DNA of 64,000 bases from Archivesica marissinica (Eukaryota; Mollusca; Bivalvia; Venerida; Vesicomyidae). Each line of letters opens with the position of its first letter. The stretch's first letter is position 1. Positions 54,501 through 62,440 of the stretch are shown here, piece after piece. The notes beneath the pieces are model-generated. The model saw nothing but the letters and a program-made list of their open reading frames with translations, made no database searches and had not been told where the DNA came from. A program made the translations under genes and the position numbers. The stretch is taken from NCBI GenBank assembly GCA_014843695.1, contig CM026386.1:84681791-84745790 (forward strand). The letters run 5' to 3'.

Positions 54501-57090
54501 ATTTAGTTATGACATGACAATTTAGTGACGACATGCCAATTTAGTAATGACATGACAATTTATGACAATTTAGTGATGACATGACAATTTAGTAATGACA
54601 TGACAATTTATGACAATTTAGTGACGACATGACAATTTAGTTACGACATGACAATTTAGTGACGACATGACAATTTAGTTACGACATGACAATTTAGTGA
54701 CAACATGACAATTTGCGCTGACACTTATTTATTAAAACGAGCGCGCTGTGGTAATGTGCTAAAATGAAGCCTACACTGAAAAGGCGAGCTTAATAGTAAA
54801 ATTCCAAAACAAATTTCATAAAATATGGTATGAAATCATCACTCATAAAATCTCCGATATGTATCATAGTGTTAACATTGAGACAGTGAACAATCTATTT
54901 AAATTCACTGACCTGCTGAAATGGACGAAGACAAGGAAGATCCTATGGTGGATTTCGACGTGTTTTCAAGCTCCCAGATAGTCCCTCGTGCTGCGTGGCA
55001 AATCTCCTCATCTTCACACTGATGAAATTCGTATAATTCTGAAAAAATAAGCATTCAGTTTGAATGCATTAACTGTACTTTTATTCCTTAAAATAATGGA
55101 CTATATCATTTAATTTTAGAATTTTTCTTTCATCGCTATAAAGAAAATTAATAATATTGAATATATCTACTGTATTTGTACTCCTTAAAATCATAGAACA
55201 TTTTAAATATTAATTTTCTTTACAATTTGTCTTTCATAGCTATAAATAAAAGTGGGTGCCTATCACTGCCTAATTTATTGGATAAGTGGCCGCCAAGTCC
55301 ATTTCATGCATTTGGCCTCCACATACTTTAACCACGCCCAATTAGTTCATACCCCGTTGGAAACTATTAACCCGCAATTCACTCCTTAAATGAATTATAC
55401 GTGAACACAAGTTACACACAACAAGTTATTACATTTATAAAGTACTGCACATACTTGATGTGATTCTTGGCATTTCTCTCATTTTCACCTTATTGTAGTG
55501 ATGGAATGCTAAACACCATAGTGTTGTTATCGTCACCTTGACTTCATCCAGATTGCCGCTCTCCAATACCTCCTCAAACAATGGTAGTCCACCATTCTGC
55601 ACGATCCTAATCTTATTTTCATCATTGATGGCGAGATTGTTCAGTCCTTTCAAGACTTCTATTACACTCATACCATGCTTGCTTGACTTGTGCTGCGGTG
55701 ATTTCAAAGCATCCCTCAACACTCTAAAGATGAAAATGAAGTTGTCATCATCTGAACTTATCATTTCATTTTCAGCTTCACTCAATATGTATGACAAGAT
55801 GATAAGGGATTTCAGTCGAACCATCGGTACAACACTAACGAGAAACAATCTTACAACCGAGACTAGTCCAGTATTACGAAGCTTCCACTTGCCATTCGGA
55901 ACATGCCGACATATATTATGTAAAATACCAAGAATAGATTTTGTTGTAAATGTTGCAAGCTCCGATTCCGTGTAATTTGAAACGCAAAGTATTTTAAGAT
56001 CGGATATAAGGAATTGAAATATATCCGACGTAATTATATGCTGGCAGAAATTAACACTCTGATCACACGCAATCCAAAGCAGCACAAGGAATCTCTTCAC
56101 CACCGGCCAGTAACCTTTACCTCTATCGCTGATCTCAGATTTTAATTCCGATATGGAATGAATGCTATTTCTTTCTAGGTAATCCTCTAATTTATGTGCA
56201 AATCCATGTTTGATCAACACTGTCACACATTCAGATTTCTGCTTTTCATCTGTCTGACCCCGGATGATTTTGGATATCTTTGATAATGGTTCAACCCAGT
56301 TTGGCTCATCGCGAGTTAGCTTTTCAACTAAGTCACTCAAGTGTTCAATAGGGTCAACTTCATTTATATTACCGGTAGATGCTACAATTTCTTTGCTAAC
56401 ATGGAGTTGCAAATTCTGAATTACTAATACAGAATTCTTTTTTGCAGTTTGTTTGGAAAGCCCTACATGTACATCATCTTGAACAGAGGATTCTTTTTCA
56501 ACTTGATCACATGACCCTGTCTTAGATATATTGGGCCCAAGTTGAAAATCTTCAATTCCTGCTACATCTCGCTTCTGAACTTGATCTGAAGATTGTCTGT
56601 GTGATGACTGTGAGAATATTTTATCTTCTGCAGTAGCAAGACTCGAAGACTCGTGCAGATGTCTATCTCTCACCATTTCCATACTAGAACCATTTCTATC
56701 AGATGTAAATAATCTTGTTTCTTTTAAATTAAATGGTTTTAGATCAGTTCTCATAATTTGCCTTAAAACAAGCCTTTCTCCAGGCATTTGATCTACGTGA
56801 ATATCTTCAAGATTGTTCACTTGTGTCCCTTCACCGCTGTCCACAACAGAAACTACAGGACTAGCAGGTTTGTCAGACGACATTCCCAATTTCGATTTAC
56901 AATGACTAGTCAGTTCATTTGGTGCCATTTTTGAAATACAAGTTGTACTATTCGTTTCATCTGGTGCCATTTCGGAATCAGTTTGAGTAATATCTGGTGA
57001 GTGTTCCAGATCTACATGTTTCTGACTACATTTATCTAAGCCATTTCCCAATTGTGATTCTTTCTGACTGTCAATTTCATTTAGTGACAT
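42392..57090 (-). CDS. ARM-TIR-SAM protein gene, seven exons, apparently intact (831 residues)
   Basis: Exons (minus strand): 57090-55455, 55038-54913, 53751-53626, 50486-50385, 48413-48201, 47482-47341, 42542-42392. All introns are GT-AG, the phases join without a break, and the total is 2496 nt including TAA. Residues 1-245 are polar and probably disordered. About 245-545 form ARM-like helical repeats (DPIEHLSDLVEKL ... ENKIRIVQNGGLPLFEEVLE), extended by exon 2. Residues 593-700 are a TIR domain: HIMISYQWDSQ, GYKVWMDIEHM, GSTLEAMALAVEKAAVVLVC, then S-x2-Y-x2-S-x2-C-x2-E (SQKYKDSPNCRTE) with E664 at the position of the catalytic Glu of NAD-cleaving TIRs, and YIPDGWLGILVG. Residues 759-829 are a SAM domain (NWTSLDVKHWLVSLGLEDIV, FEGIDGLPLLELK). 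SARM1 has the order ARM-SAM-SAM-TIR; here it is ARM-TIR-SAM. A role in NAD+ metabolism, cell death or innate immune signalling is inferred from family knowledge, not shown. Two introns carry arrays made from copies of the preceding exon's end. Confidence 0.88.
42925..43335 (+). repeat. AAGCAGCCA interspersed repeat, interrupted
   Basis: The left part (42925-42956, CCTGTATTAAGCAGCGAATC) and right part (from 43199, TTAAGCAGCCAGTTTCCAGA ... GCAGCCACTTTCTGTGATTC) are continuous once the element at 42961-43198 and one TTAA are removed. Related to 21985-22130. Confidence 0.65.
42961..43198. mobile_element. TTAA-flanked 238-bp MITE (piggyBac-type) nested in the AAGCAGCCA repeat
   Basis: Ends CTCTTTCAGCGCCGA and, inverted, CTCTTTCACCGCCAA (13 of 15), with TTAA on both sides (42957-42960, 43199-43202). 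The interior has ACATAGATCCAGATCAACCG and a mirrored CTGATCAGGATCTATATTG. TTAA target duplication is the hallmark of piggyBac integration. Confidence 0.8.
43336..44095. other. No gene; simple A-run
   Basis: An A-run of about 19 bases with one or two C/G breaks starts near 43496. A ~30-bp word (ACACAATAGTAATGGCAAAG + GTAAGTTAATAG) occurs twice (43531 and 43609). Confidence 0.5.
44100..45415. repeat. 57-bp minisatellite, 23 copies, in intron 6
   Basis: Almost perfect units containing AAGTCGAGGTGGTAGTTTGG + GAGTCAG. The only common variant is ACTCGCAAG versus ACTCGTAAG. 57 = 3 x 19, so the plus strand has an open frame of 484 codons encoding a 19-residue repeat (SLASRGGSLGVRKHVSYIP) and a second open frame. 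It lies antisense inside an intron, so I take it as non-coding. Confidence 0.95.
45578..45826 (-). mobile_element. SINE, family E (long variable-arm tRNA-like head)
   Basis: The minus-strand head CGCCTCCGTGGTCGAGTGGT carries box A TGGTCGAGTGG. Box B is TGTTCGAGCCCC. The body includes AAAGTTGGCAGTTTCTTACG and GCCTGCCCAGGAAAGG. Tail fragment related to 48437-48600. Confidence 0.75.
46113..46862 (+). mobile_element. Family C SINE split by a ~0.55-kb insertion
   Basis: The 5' part (46113-46276: GTTCTGGAGTTCGAGCCCCA ... GATTTATATAAGATGAAA) and 3' tail (46824-46862: ACTTGTTTCGCAATCGAGCT + AAAATT) match the copy at 32010-32240. The insertion is about 46277-46823. It begins with a stem-loop (46284-46359) and has a short inverted repeat TTTATCACATAAAC (46367) / GTTTATGTGATAAA (46810). 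Confidence 0.75.
46284..46359. repeat. 76-nt imperfect stem-loop
   Basis: Arms 46284-46316 and 46327-46359 (33 bp, about five mismatches, core AATTTATT/AATAAATT) with a 10-nt loop, at the left end of the insertion in the family C SINE. It could be the terminal hairpin of a Helitron-like or foldback element; not resolved. Confidence 0.7.
46863..47340. other. Intron 6 sequence, no other feature
   Basis: AT-rich, no array or mobile element recognised. Confidence 0.5.
47341..47482 (-). CDS. Exon 6: linker and first half of SAM domain
   Basis: 142 nt after TATTGTAG: VPSLPQRLTSREAVPML, a His/Pro linker, then VSNWTSLDVKHWLVSLGLED + IVDK. The donor is GTAGGT, phase 2. Confidence 0.85.
47560..47817 (-). 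mobile_element. SINE, family B
   Basis: The minus-strand head GGCTGTCCGATTAGCGCATT carries a slightly altered box A. Box B is GGTTCGATCCT. The body CTCCGGTTTCCTCCCAC and tail TTTCGCAATCGTTGTAAAAA match the other family B copies. Inserted in intron 5 close to exon 6. Confidence 0.85.
47845..47915 (+). repeat. Family A SINE tail fragment
   Basis: Contains TGTCTGTATCATTGCACTAT + CCTCC and TAATCTCTTCAGGAGGC as in full copies. Head and end are missing. Confidence 0.55.
48201..48413 (-). CDS. Exon 5: end of TIR domain
   Basis: 213 nt after ATTTTCAG, starting with AG that completes Glu (E664), then AEYVYRLRKDFVPLRLQ, YIPDGWLGILVGTRLYFDVY and DHLDRQLPRLTRELRDR. The donor is GTAAGC. Confidence 0.9.
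48437..48600 (-). mobile_element. SINE tail, family E, ending in a family-A-like 3' module
   Basis: The minus strand reads AAAAAGTTGGCAGTTTCTTA ... GTCTGCCCAGGGAAGG (family E body), then GATGGGCAACCGGTAGTGAC + GTTAAATAAAC, which is the 3' tail seen in family A. The tRNA-like head is absent (5' truncated). Confidence 0.65.
48661..48740. repeat. Fragment of the TTAA/CTCTTTCA element family
   Basis: TTAACACATAACCTGCCGAA followed by AACATAGATCAAGATCAGC, matching the left half of the element at 42961-43198. The right half is missing. Confidence 0.4.
48838..50435. repeat. 49-bp array built from the exon 4 3' end plus its splice donor, about 30 copies, in intron 4
   Basis: On the minus strand each unit contains AAGTACAAGGACAGTCC and TAACTGTAGAACAG followed by GTAAG, identical to the last 31 nt of exon 4 and its donor, plus about 13 nt of intron. 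The four units nearest the exon (about 50116-50384) are longer (65-68 bp) and contain more exon sequence (TTTGTATGTCCCAGAAGTAC). The distal ones are a shorter, homogenised 49-bp form. The real exon is the last copy. Each distal unit also has TACAG just before the exon-like part, so it could behave as a 31-nt microexon. Confidence 0.95.
50385..50486 (-). CDS. Exon 4: TIR core, ends within the catalytic Glu codon
   Basis: 102 nt after CACTTGCAG: GSTLEAMALAVEKAAVVLVC, then MSQKYKDSPNCRT and the first base of a GAG codon. The donor is GTAAGT. The final ~31 nt plus donor recur about 30 times in the next intron. Confidence 0.9.
50772..51722. repeat. 28-bp minisatellite, about 34 copies, in intron 3
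   Basis: Unit contains GAATCTGGTATATTCTACAT + GAGTAGAT, with CATGAG/CAGGAG/CACGAG/CACAAG and AGATG/AGCTG variants. Not similar to neighbouring exons. Confidence 0.95.
52170..52460 (-). mobile_element. SINE, family A, in intron 3
   Basis: The minus-strand head ACAGACGGATCTGTAGCCCA carries box A TAGCCCAGTGG. Box B is GGTTCGATCCC. Full body and tail (GTAGCGACGATAAATAAA). One of the better preserved copies. Confidence 0.85.
52895..53625. repeat. 56/61-bp array built from the exon 3 3' end plus its splice donor, about 12 copies, in intron 3
   Basis: On the minus strand each unit holds AAAGTGTGGATGGATATAGA + ACACATGA followed by GTATGT. This is the last ~28 nt of exon 3 (KVWMDIEHM) with one mismatch, plus its donor and about 30 nt of intron (AGACTACAGTAACGGTATAC). 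Units of 61 bp alternate with units lacking ACTACAGTAACG-type sequence (about 56 bp). The genuine exon end is the last copy at 53626. Confidence 0.95.
53626..53751 (-). CDS. Exon 3: start of TIR domain
   Basis: 126 nt: DKDSCQPHIMISYQWDSQSV ... RHAGYKVWMDIEHM. The donor is GTATGT. Its final ~28 nt plus donor recur about 12 times in the following intron. Confidence 0.88.
54008..54715. repeat. Complex 18-19-bp array in intron 2
   Basis: Words GACGACATGACAATTTAGT and TAATGACATGACAATTTA are combined in a recurring longer pattern (ATGACAATTTATGACAATTT). Around 36 short units. No similarity to exon 2. Confidence 0.9.
54913..55038 (-). CDS. Exon 2: last ARM helices and linker
   Basis: 126 nt after TTTTTCAG, reading KLYEFHQCEDEEICHAARGT, then IWELENTSKSTIGSS and a Ser-rich linker. 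The donor is GTCAGT. Phase in and out is 1. Confidence 0.85.
55039..55454. other. Intron 1, no other feature
   Basis: AT-rich intron between a GTATGT donor and a TTTTTTCAG acceptor. No array or mobile element. Confidence 0.7.
55455..57090 (-). CDS. Exon 1: disordered N-terminus and ARM-like repeats
   Basis: 1636 nt from ATG (MSLNEIDSQKESQLGNG) to the donor GTATGT, ending in phase 1. The first 80 residues contain loosely repeated M(S/A)xNE...S words (MSLNEIDS, MAPDETNS, MAPNELTS). The start is the first Met in this frame. An upstream open segment is separated from it by a 26-bp tandem duplication, so the true start is uncertain. Confidence 0.85.
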
Positions 57091-57141
57091 TTCAAATTTT
57101 GAATTCTTCCGACAATTTCAAATTTTGAATTCTTCCGACAA
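57088..57141. repeat. 26-bp tandem duplication at the 5' end of the ARM-TIR-SAM coding region
   Basis: Two perfect copies of a 26-bp word containing TTCAAATTTTGAATTCTTCC. As 26 is not a multiple of 3 it shifts the frame. With one copy, the upstream open segment (MLADTFNRSTDGNNSYWECL at about 57230-57170) would be continuous with exon 1. Confidence 0.85.
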
Positions 57142-57529
57142 TGTATTTGGCAACATTTGGAGCTCATTTGAAGACATTCCCAATATGAATTATTGCCATC
57201 TGTACTACGGTTAAATGTATCTGCTAACATGGACTGAACGTGTTTGGATCCTTTGTTGATATGCTCTATCCAGGGTAAGTGGATATATATTACTGTGTAG
57301 CCAAAGACAATATCGTATTCTAGTCAGCATGTTTTGAGGCCATATTCTGCAAATTACACCTGCAAAAAATAGAATTAGCATCAGATGGCAGCTGCAAAAT
57401 CTATGATATTGTGATAGTTAATGCACCAGCTACCAATACAACTACTGTATGGCTACACAGAACAAAAATCTATCTGGTTCTGAAATGTTTCTAAATTGCT
57501 TGGACCTCCTAATTGACAGTGTACATAGC
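57142..57529. other. Possible 5' region of the ARM-TIR-SAM gene
   Basis: Contains the frame-broken segment described for 57088-57141, then AT-rich sequence. No TATA box or initiator can be assigned with confidence. Confidence 0.4.
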
Positions 57530-57880
57530 CAGGTATGTATAAACCCAGGTATGTATAAACCCAGGTATGTATAAACCCAGGTATGCATAAATCCAGGTAT
57601 GTATAAATCCAGGTATGTATAAACCAAGGTATGTATAAACCCAGGTATGTATAAACCCAGGTATTTATAAATCCAGGTATGTATAAACCCAGGTATGTAT
57701 AAATCCAGGTATGTATAAACCCAGGTATTTATAAATCCAGGTATGTATAAACCCAGGTATTTATAAACCCAGGTATGTATAAATCCAATTATGTATAAAC
57801 CCAGGTATGTATAAACCCAGGTATTTATAAACCCAGGTATGTATAAATCCAGGTATTTATAAACCCAGGTGTCTATAAAT
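57530..57880. repeat. 16-bp minisatellite, about 22 copies
   Basis: Unit CCAGGTATGTATAAAC, with TATGTAT/TATTTAT and AAACC/AAATC variants. It lies 440-790 bp upstream of the ARM-TIR-SAM start codon. Confidence 0.95.
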
Positions 57881-58336
57881 AGTGAGCACTTACACCATAA
57901 ACAATGTTTTAGATTTTCTTTGGAATATTAATGTTGTACAATGTCTGTTCAACGAATGCTTGCATGCCGGTATATATATATATTTATTTAGATAATATGG
58001 GAAGAATAAATAGTGGACAATAGTTTTGGCAATATTGCCAGTATACATTTCTCTATTAGTACCATAAATATGTTTATCCGTAAATTCTTCTCCTCCAACA
58101 CATCCGTTTGGTGAAGTTAGAAACTTTGTTTATTCATTATATATACAAAATCATATATACCCATATACTACACACATGCAAGACTGCACACATTTAACAT
58201 GTTTTATATATCATTACAATAATCTTTCAGAGTTCTAATATTAAAAAAATAGTAATGCATTGTATTAGACATCTTTTAAACAACAAACTATCCACATCTA
58301 GCTTACAAAGAAACAAAACATGAAGCTCGGATATTA

Positions 58337-58417
58337 CACAGGGATTCGGCACGTTTGGCGGTAGGCCCTTTAAGTAAATATATATACTAGTACCCCCAAA
58401 CGTGCCGAATCCCTGTG
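58337..58417. repeat. 22-bp perfect inverted repeat with 37-nt loop
   Basis: CACAGGGATTCGGCACGTTT + GG at 58337-58358 is exactly complementary to 58396-58417. A further five bases inward pair with one mismatch. The stem is GC-richer than its surroundings. Size and shape would suit a hairpin RNA or the ends of a tiny foldback element. Confidence 0.8.
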
Positions 58418-58799
58418 AGATATTAGGAAATTGTTGATGCAAGACACACATCTAGCTTGATAAGAATTTCTAACATTAAAACCAAATTATTAGAATATTC
58501 TAGTAAGCCGACAATTATCCCAAAATATAAAGTAAGAATTATTTTATAGACAATTTAGGGATGCAATGATATGGTGAAACCTGTATTGTGATATATTGCA
58601 GTACTACAAGCTAGTAATGCCGTACAATTTCATGTATGATGAAATTAATAATGAAAGCAAGCAAAACTATTTAATTCGTACTCTAGACAGAACAAATTTG
58701 CATGTATCTAGGAAAACTATATAATATATTGTGCAATTGTTGTTCTACAGAGTTAACAGAGATTATGTAGAATAATAATGAAACAATGTGTACAGCTTA

Positions 58800-59560
58800 A
58801 TTAGTCAGTGGAAACTGGAATACTGATTGTCTGTTTCACCATTGATAAAAGTCTTATCGGCTGAGATGTTAGTGCCACGGTATTTTGCTGTATATATACT
58901 GTTTCTAGGATGGTACCATGTACATGGATATAATAGGAGATTGCTTCTTCGTGATTCGCATAACCTCACACTTATCTGGGATGAACTGCATTAGCCATTT
59001 CTTCTCCAATTCTTGTACAATGTAGTTTCGCTAGATCTTATTGGAGTAGGATGGAATCTGCAATGTTCGAATGATGCGATAGAGTAAGCAGTCATCAGCG
59101 ATAAGTCGTGGTGTTGATGACAAACAGTTGGGCATATTATCATTATGATGAAGACTAAGAACAACAGTGGCCCAAGAACTGTGCCATGGTGGACATCGCT
59201 GGTTACAAGAGGAGTGTTGTTCTGGGTATAACCGGAAGGGAAGTCTTGGATCCAGTCTAGTGGGCTGTCTCGCATGCTGTAACTCTGTAGTTTGGTAAGA
59301 CGTTGATGGTGTATCTTATCGAATGCCTTACTGAAGTCGAGTAGAACAGTATTAACTTGGTGACCCTCATTGAGACTGCTAGTTAGGTCTTGAATGGTCA
59401 GGACCAGCGCTTCTTCCGGAACCAGTATTGTGCATTGCTCAGTATACCATTGTGGTCCCGATGTGAGATAACATTATTATACTTCAACTTGATACTGCCA
59501 AACAATCAGTAATTGGCTGTAAAACCTTCCATAAGCGGACGAGGCATGATGTAGATGAGT
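58800..59560 (-). pseudogene. Non-LTR reverse transcriptase fragment
   Basis: On the minus strand with frameshifts: VISHRDHNGILSNAQYWFRK, VLLDFSKAFDKIHHQRL, SPLDWIQDFPSGYTQNNTP, DVHHGTVLGPLLFLVFI, the IADD-type active-site area (degraded), FIPDKCEVMRITKK and AKYRGTNISADKTF. The GTVLGPLLFLVFI block and the fingers-palm order identify an RT of the jockey/CR1 type. At least three frame changes. Confidence 0.7.
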
Positions 59561-59617
59561 TTTGGTGAAGCTACAAATAGTAATTACAGCAAAGTGCCTG
59601 GCGCTAACATCTCAGCT

Positions 59618-59834
59618 GACAATGTATGTATGTTCCGTTAATGTCAAACCCCTCTCGGGACCTAGACATGTTTTCCTGGGCAGGCTAAGCCGACCTAAGC
59701 GATTAACCAGTACTAAGCAATGTGTGTGAGGTGCCTTGCTCAATGACACTACATACGTGGCCTGTTCTAGTATCGAACCCGGGACCGTTCGATTCCAAAT
59801 CCGACGCTCTACCACTGGACTACGAACGCCACAC
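59618..59834 (-). mobile_element. tRNA-derived SINE, family F
   Basis: The minus-strand head GGCGTTCGTAGTCCAGTGGT + AGAGCGTCGGATTTGG has box A TAGTCCAGTGG, an anticodon-arm-like stretch and box B GGTTCGATACT. The body includes GTAGTGTCATTGAGCAAGGC and GCCTGCCCAGGAAAACATG, similar to the family E body. Confidence 0.7.
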
Positions 59835-59835
59835 C

Positions 59836-60589
59836 GTACAATACTATATTGCGATAAACGACAACTGTATAGTGGTATGTATTCACCAGATGCAACAATA
59901 CAATATACCAGTATATCGTTGCAACACTAAAAGGTATACATCTAGGCTTAGTCGGTGACCCACCCTTTTTATCTCAGGAACAGAATTTAAAGAATCATGG
60001 TCGAAATTGTTGTATGGCAGCTATGTACCAAACATGGATGCATCTACGACTAGTCGGACTACTGTTCGTTCATGAGAGGTCATAATAAATCGTTGACGGA
60101 CAACATATATAATTCTTCTTACAAGAACATTTATCCCAATTTATTTGTCAGATTATCTGTTTCTGCATCATTGTCATTACTTTCCGCGAGCACACATTTG
60201 TACTGCAAATTATACGTTGTATTATTTCGAGCTGTGAATATTAGCCACATAATGATAAACACATGCAGTGTATTTTATATTTATAAGTTTACACATCATT
60301 ATAATAGTATTAATGTTACCTTTTATTTTTGGATTGGGTGTGAAACCACTAAATTATATTTTTCTTACGTTACAAGTCTGTATACGGTATACGCTTTCTT
60401 CTATTTTGCTTCTTCTTCTCTGTTAACAGTCAATAATTGAGCTATTATGGCCATGCCTGGTGATTAGAAAAGTGAGCTACCAGGCCTCCTCAGCTACTAT
60501 AATTCCACCAAAGAGGACACCATAAACCTTAAAAGCCATTAAGCCTACAATATGTACATATACTAAGTGTGCAAAGAGAGATTAGTAGT
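59836..60589. other. No gene seen
   Basis: A 122-codon plus-strand frame (60072-60440) is Ser/Tyr/Phe-rich with AT-rich codons and no recognisable domain, so it is probably chance. The rest is AT-rich. Confidence 0.4.
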
Positions 60590-60757
60590 TGTTAATAACA
60601 AGATAAAAACTAGTGTATTCTGATATGGCTTCATCATCGATGCAGCCAGCGCTGACTTAAATCCTGCGATAGAGTCAGCGCTGACTACCTGAGATGGCAG
60701 TATGTTCAATTGAACAACTATTCACGGAAAGTATGAGCACTTAGAATATATGCAAGT
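60590..60757 (-). pseudogene. C-terminal scrap of another non-LTR element
   Basis: The minus strand reads YSKCSYFP, stop, IVVQLNILPSQVVSADSIAG + FKSALAASM. This is the WNxLPxxVVSAxSIxxFKSAL ending of a different non-LTR family from the RT it abuts at about 60757. Confidence 0.55.
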
Positions 60758-61610
60758 GTCGGTAATTTGAGTTGTTTCAGTCTCTCAGTATATGACAACT
60801 CTGACAATCCGGGAACTAGCTTTGTCGCTCTTCTTTGCACATTTTCAATAGTTGTAATATCTTTCTTTTTATATGGGTTCCAGACTGGGTTGGAGTATTC
60901 CAAATGTGGTCTAACTAATGCGGTATACAATAGTTTGAATGTAATGCAATCTAAATATTCAAACGATCTTCTTATTACACCTGCAATCGAGTTTGCTTTG
61001 TTCACCTTCTCAGCTATGTGCTTCTCAAATGTCAATTTATCATCAATGACTACTCCGACATCCTTTTCTGACCGACTTTTATTCATTGGCGGGTATTCAG
61101 CTTTTAAACTATATTGGCGTTCTTCCAGTCTATTTCTGCCAATTGACATTGTATGGCACTTATCGGGATGAAACTTTAGGAGCCATGTTTCTGACCATGC
61201 GTGCATGCAGTGTATATCCTCCTGTAGTAAGTCTCTATCACTGTTAGTTCGTATGTCCCTGAATATTTTAGTGTCATCAGCATATAGGAATACTTTACTT
61301 CCATTTGGTAATGCATCTGGCAGGTCATTGATGAAGAGGACAAACAGCATCGGACCAAGTACAGACCCCTGGGGAATTCCGTTGGTTACTGGTTTCCATT
61401 CAGATGGTTGGCCATTAACGACGACTCTCTGTTGACGGGCTTGTAAGAAGCATTCAATCCATTGAATATACTTTGGTCCAAACTGATATATCTGAAGTTT
61501 GTGTAATAGCCTTCTATGTGAGACTTTGTCAAACGCTTTCATGAAGTCGCAGTAAGCTACGTCAATACTTCCACCCGAATCCAATATCGTTACGTTATGC
61601 TGCAATATAT
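60758..61610 (-). pseudogene. Non-LTR reverse transcriptase, long intact palm region
   Basis: An uninterrupted minus-strand frame: SGGSIDVAYCDFMKAFDKVS, NGIPQGSVLGPMLFVLFIND, KVFLYADDTKIFRDI (YADD active site), FHPDKCHTMSIGRN, KDVGVVIDDKLTFEKHIAEK, LEYSNPVWNPYKKKDI and ENVQRRATKLVPGLSE. N-terminal endonuclease and fingers are missing. The C-terminal tail is absent here but a matching tail lies inverted at 61920-62185. The frame extends upstream into the inverted array 61600-61905 without meaning. Confidence 0.8.
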
Positions 61611-61905
61611 GTCTGTGATTATAATACTGTATTACGTGCTGCTGCAATATATGTATGTGATTATAATACTGTGATACGTTCTGCTGCAATATATGTCTGT
61701 GGTTATAATACTGTGTTACGTTATGCTGCAATATATGTCTGTGATTATAATACTGTGTTACGTTCTGCTGCAATATATGTCTGTGGTTATAATACTGTGT
61801 TACGTTATGCTGCAATATATGTCTGTGATTATAATACTGCAGCATAACGTAACACAGTATTATAACCACAGACATATATTGCAGCAGAACGTATCACAGT
61901 ATTAT
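61600..61905. repeat. 43-bp array with an inverted terminal copy at a non-LTR inversion junction
   Basis: About five to six direct units (CAATATATGTCTGTGATTAT + AATACTGTGTTACG) followed at about 61838 by one and a half units in the opposite orientation (GCAGCATAACGTAACACAGT ...). The array therefore ends in a palindrome. Five units alternate between TATGCTGC and TCTGCTGC. Confidence 0.9.
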
Positions 61906-61919
61906 ACCCAGGAAACACC

Positions 61920-62185
61920 CAGGAAATATATAAACCATATAAACTGAACATCAGAAAATATTGGTTTACTCACAGAGTGATAGACACCTGGAATTCCCTA
62001 CCAGACAGTGTTATAAGTGCAAAGTCAGTACCTTCTTTTGAGAGACGTCTAGACAAATTTTGGAAAAATCAAGATATATTGTATAATTATAATGAGCAAA
62101 TCGCAACCGGACGCGACAGTACAAATAACGAAGAGCTGGAGTCAGAGGCTGAGGACAGCCTTCTTCCAGAAGCCGACTTATGATG
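61920..62185 (+). pseudogene. Non-LTR ORF2 C-terminal tail, plus strand
   Basis: YKLNIRKYWFTHRVIDTWNS, LPDSVISAKSVPSFERRLDK, FWKNQDILYNYNEQI, then a Glu-rich end and stop. This is the usual tail following the RVQRRATK...LPTLAY region of the RT at 60758-61610, but in the opposite orientation. Confidence 0.65.
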
Positions 62186-62440
62186 CCTTATGATTATAGA
62201 TATTACTATTGTCAGGTGGGGCGATACTTAATTAGGTTTTAATAATACGCAATCATTTGCTCAACAATCTTGATTGATTGTTTAATTATAGAATTCATTT
62301 AGCCAATTAGTTAATTAATTGTAATTAAACTTTGTTTGCAAACAATCGTTGATTAGGCCAAGGTGAGAAGTAAAAAGTGTTTTAATTGCACCTAGATCTA
62401 TACATATAGGTAATTGTTTTTCTTCAATAAAGAAAGAACG

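Noticed and set aside
29785..54715. Possible CRISPR arrays among the many regular direct repeats
   Set aside because: Units are contiguous without unique spacers, the genome is eukaryotic, and there are no cas genes.
55455..57090. Reading exon 1 as a stand-alone 551-residue gene
   Set aside because: The last six codons after the GTATGT donor are intron. Splicing to exon 2 continues the ARM region in phase, so it is the first exon of a larger gene.
60072..60440. 122-codon plus-strand open frame
   Set aside because: Low-complexity Ser/Tyr/Phe composition expected from AT-rich DNA, with no homology recognised and no splice or promoter context.
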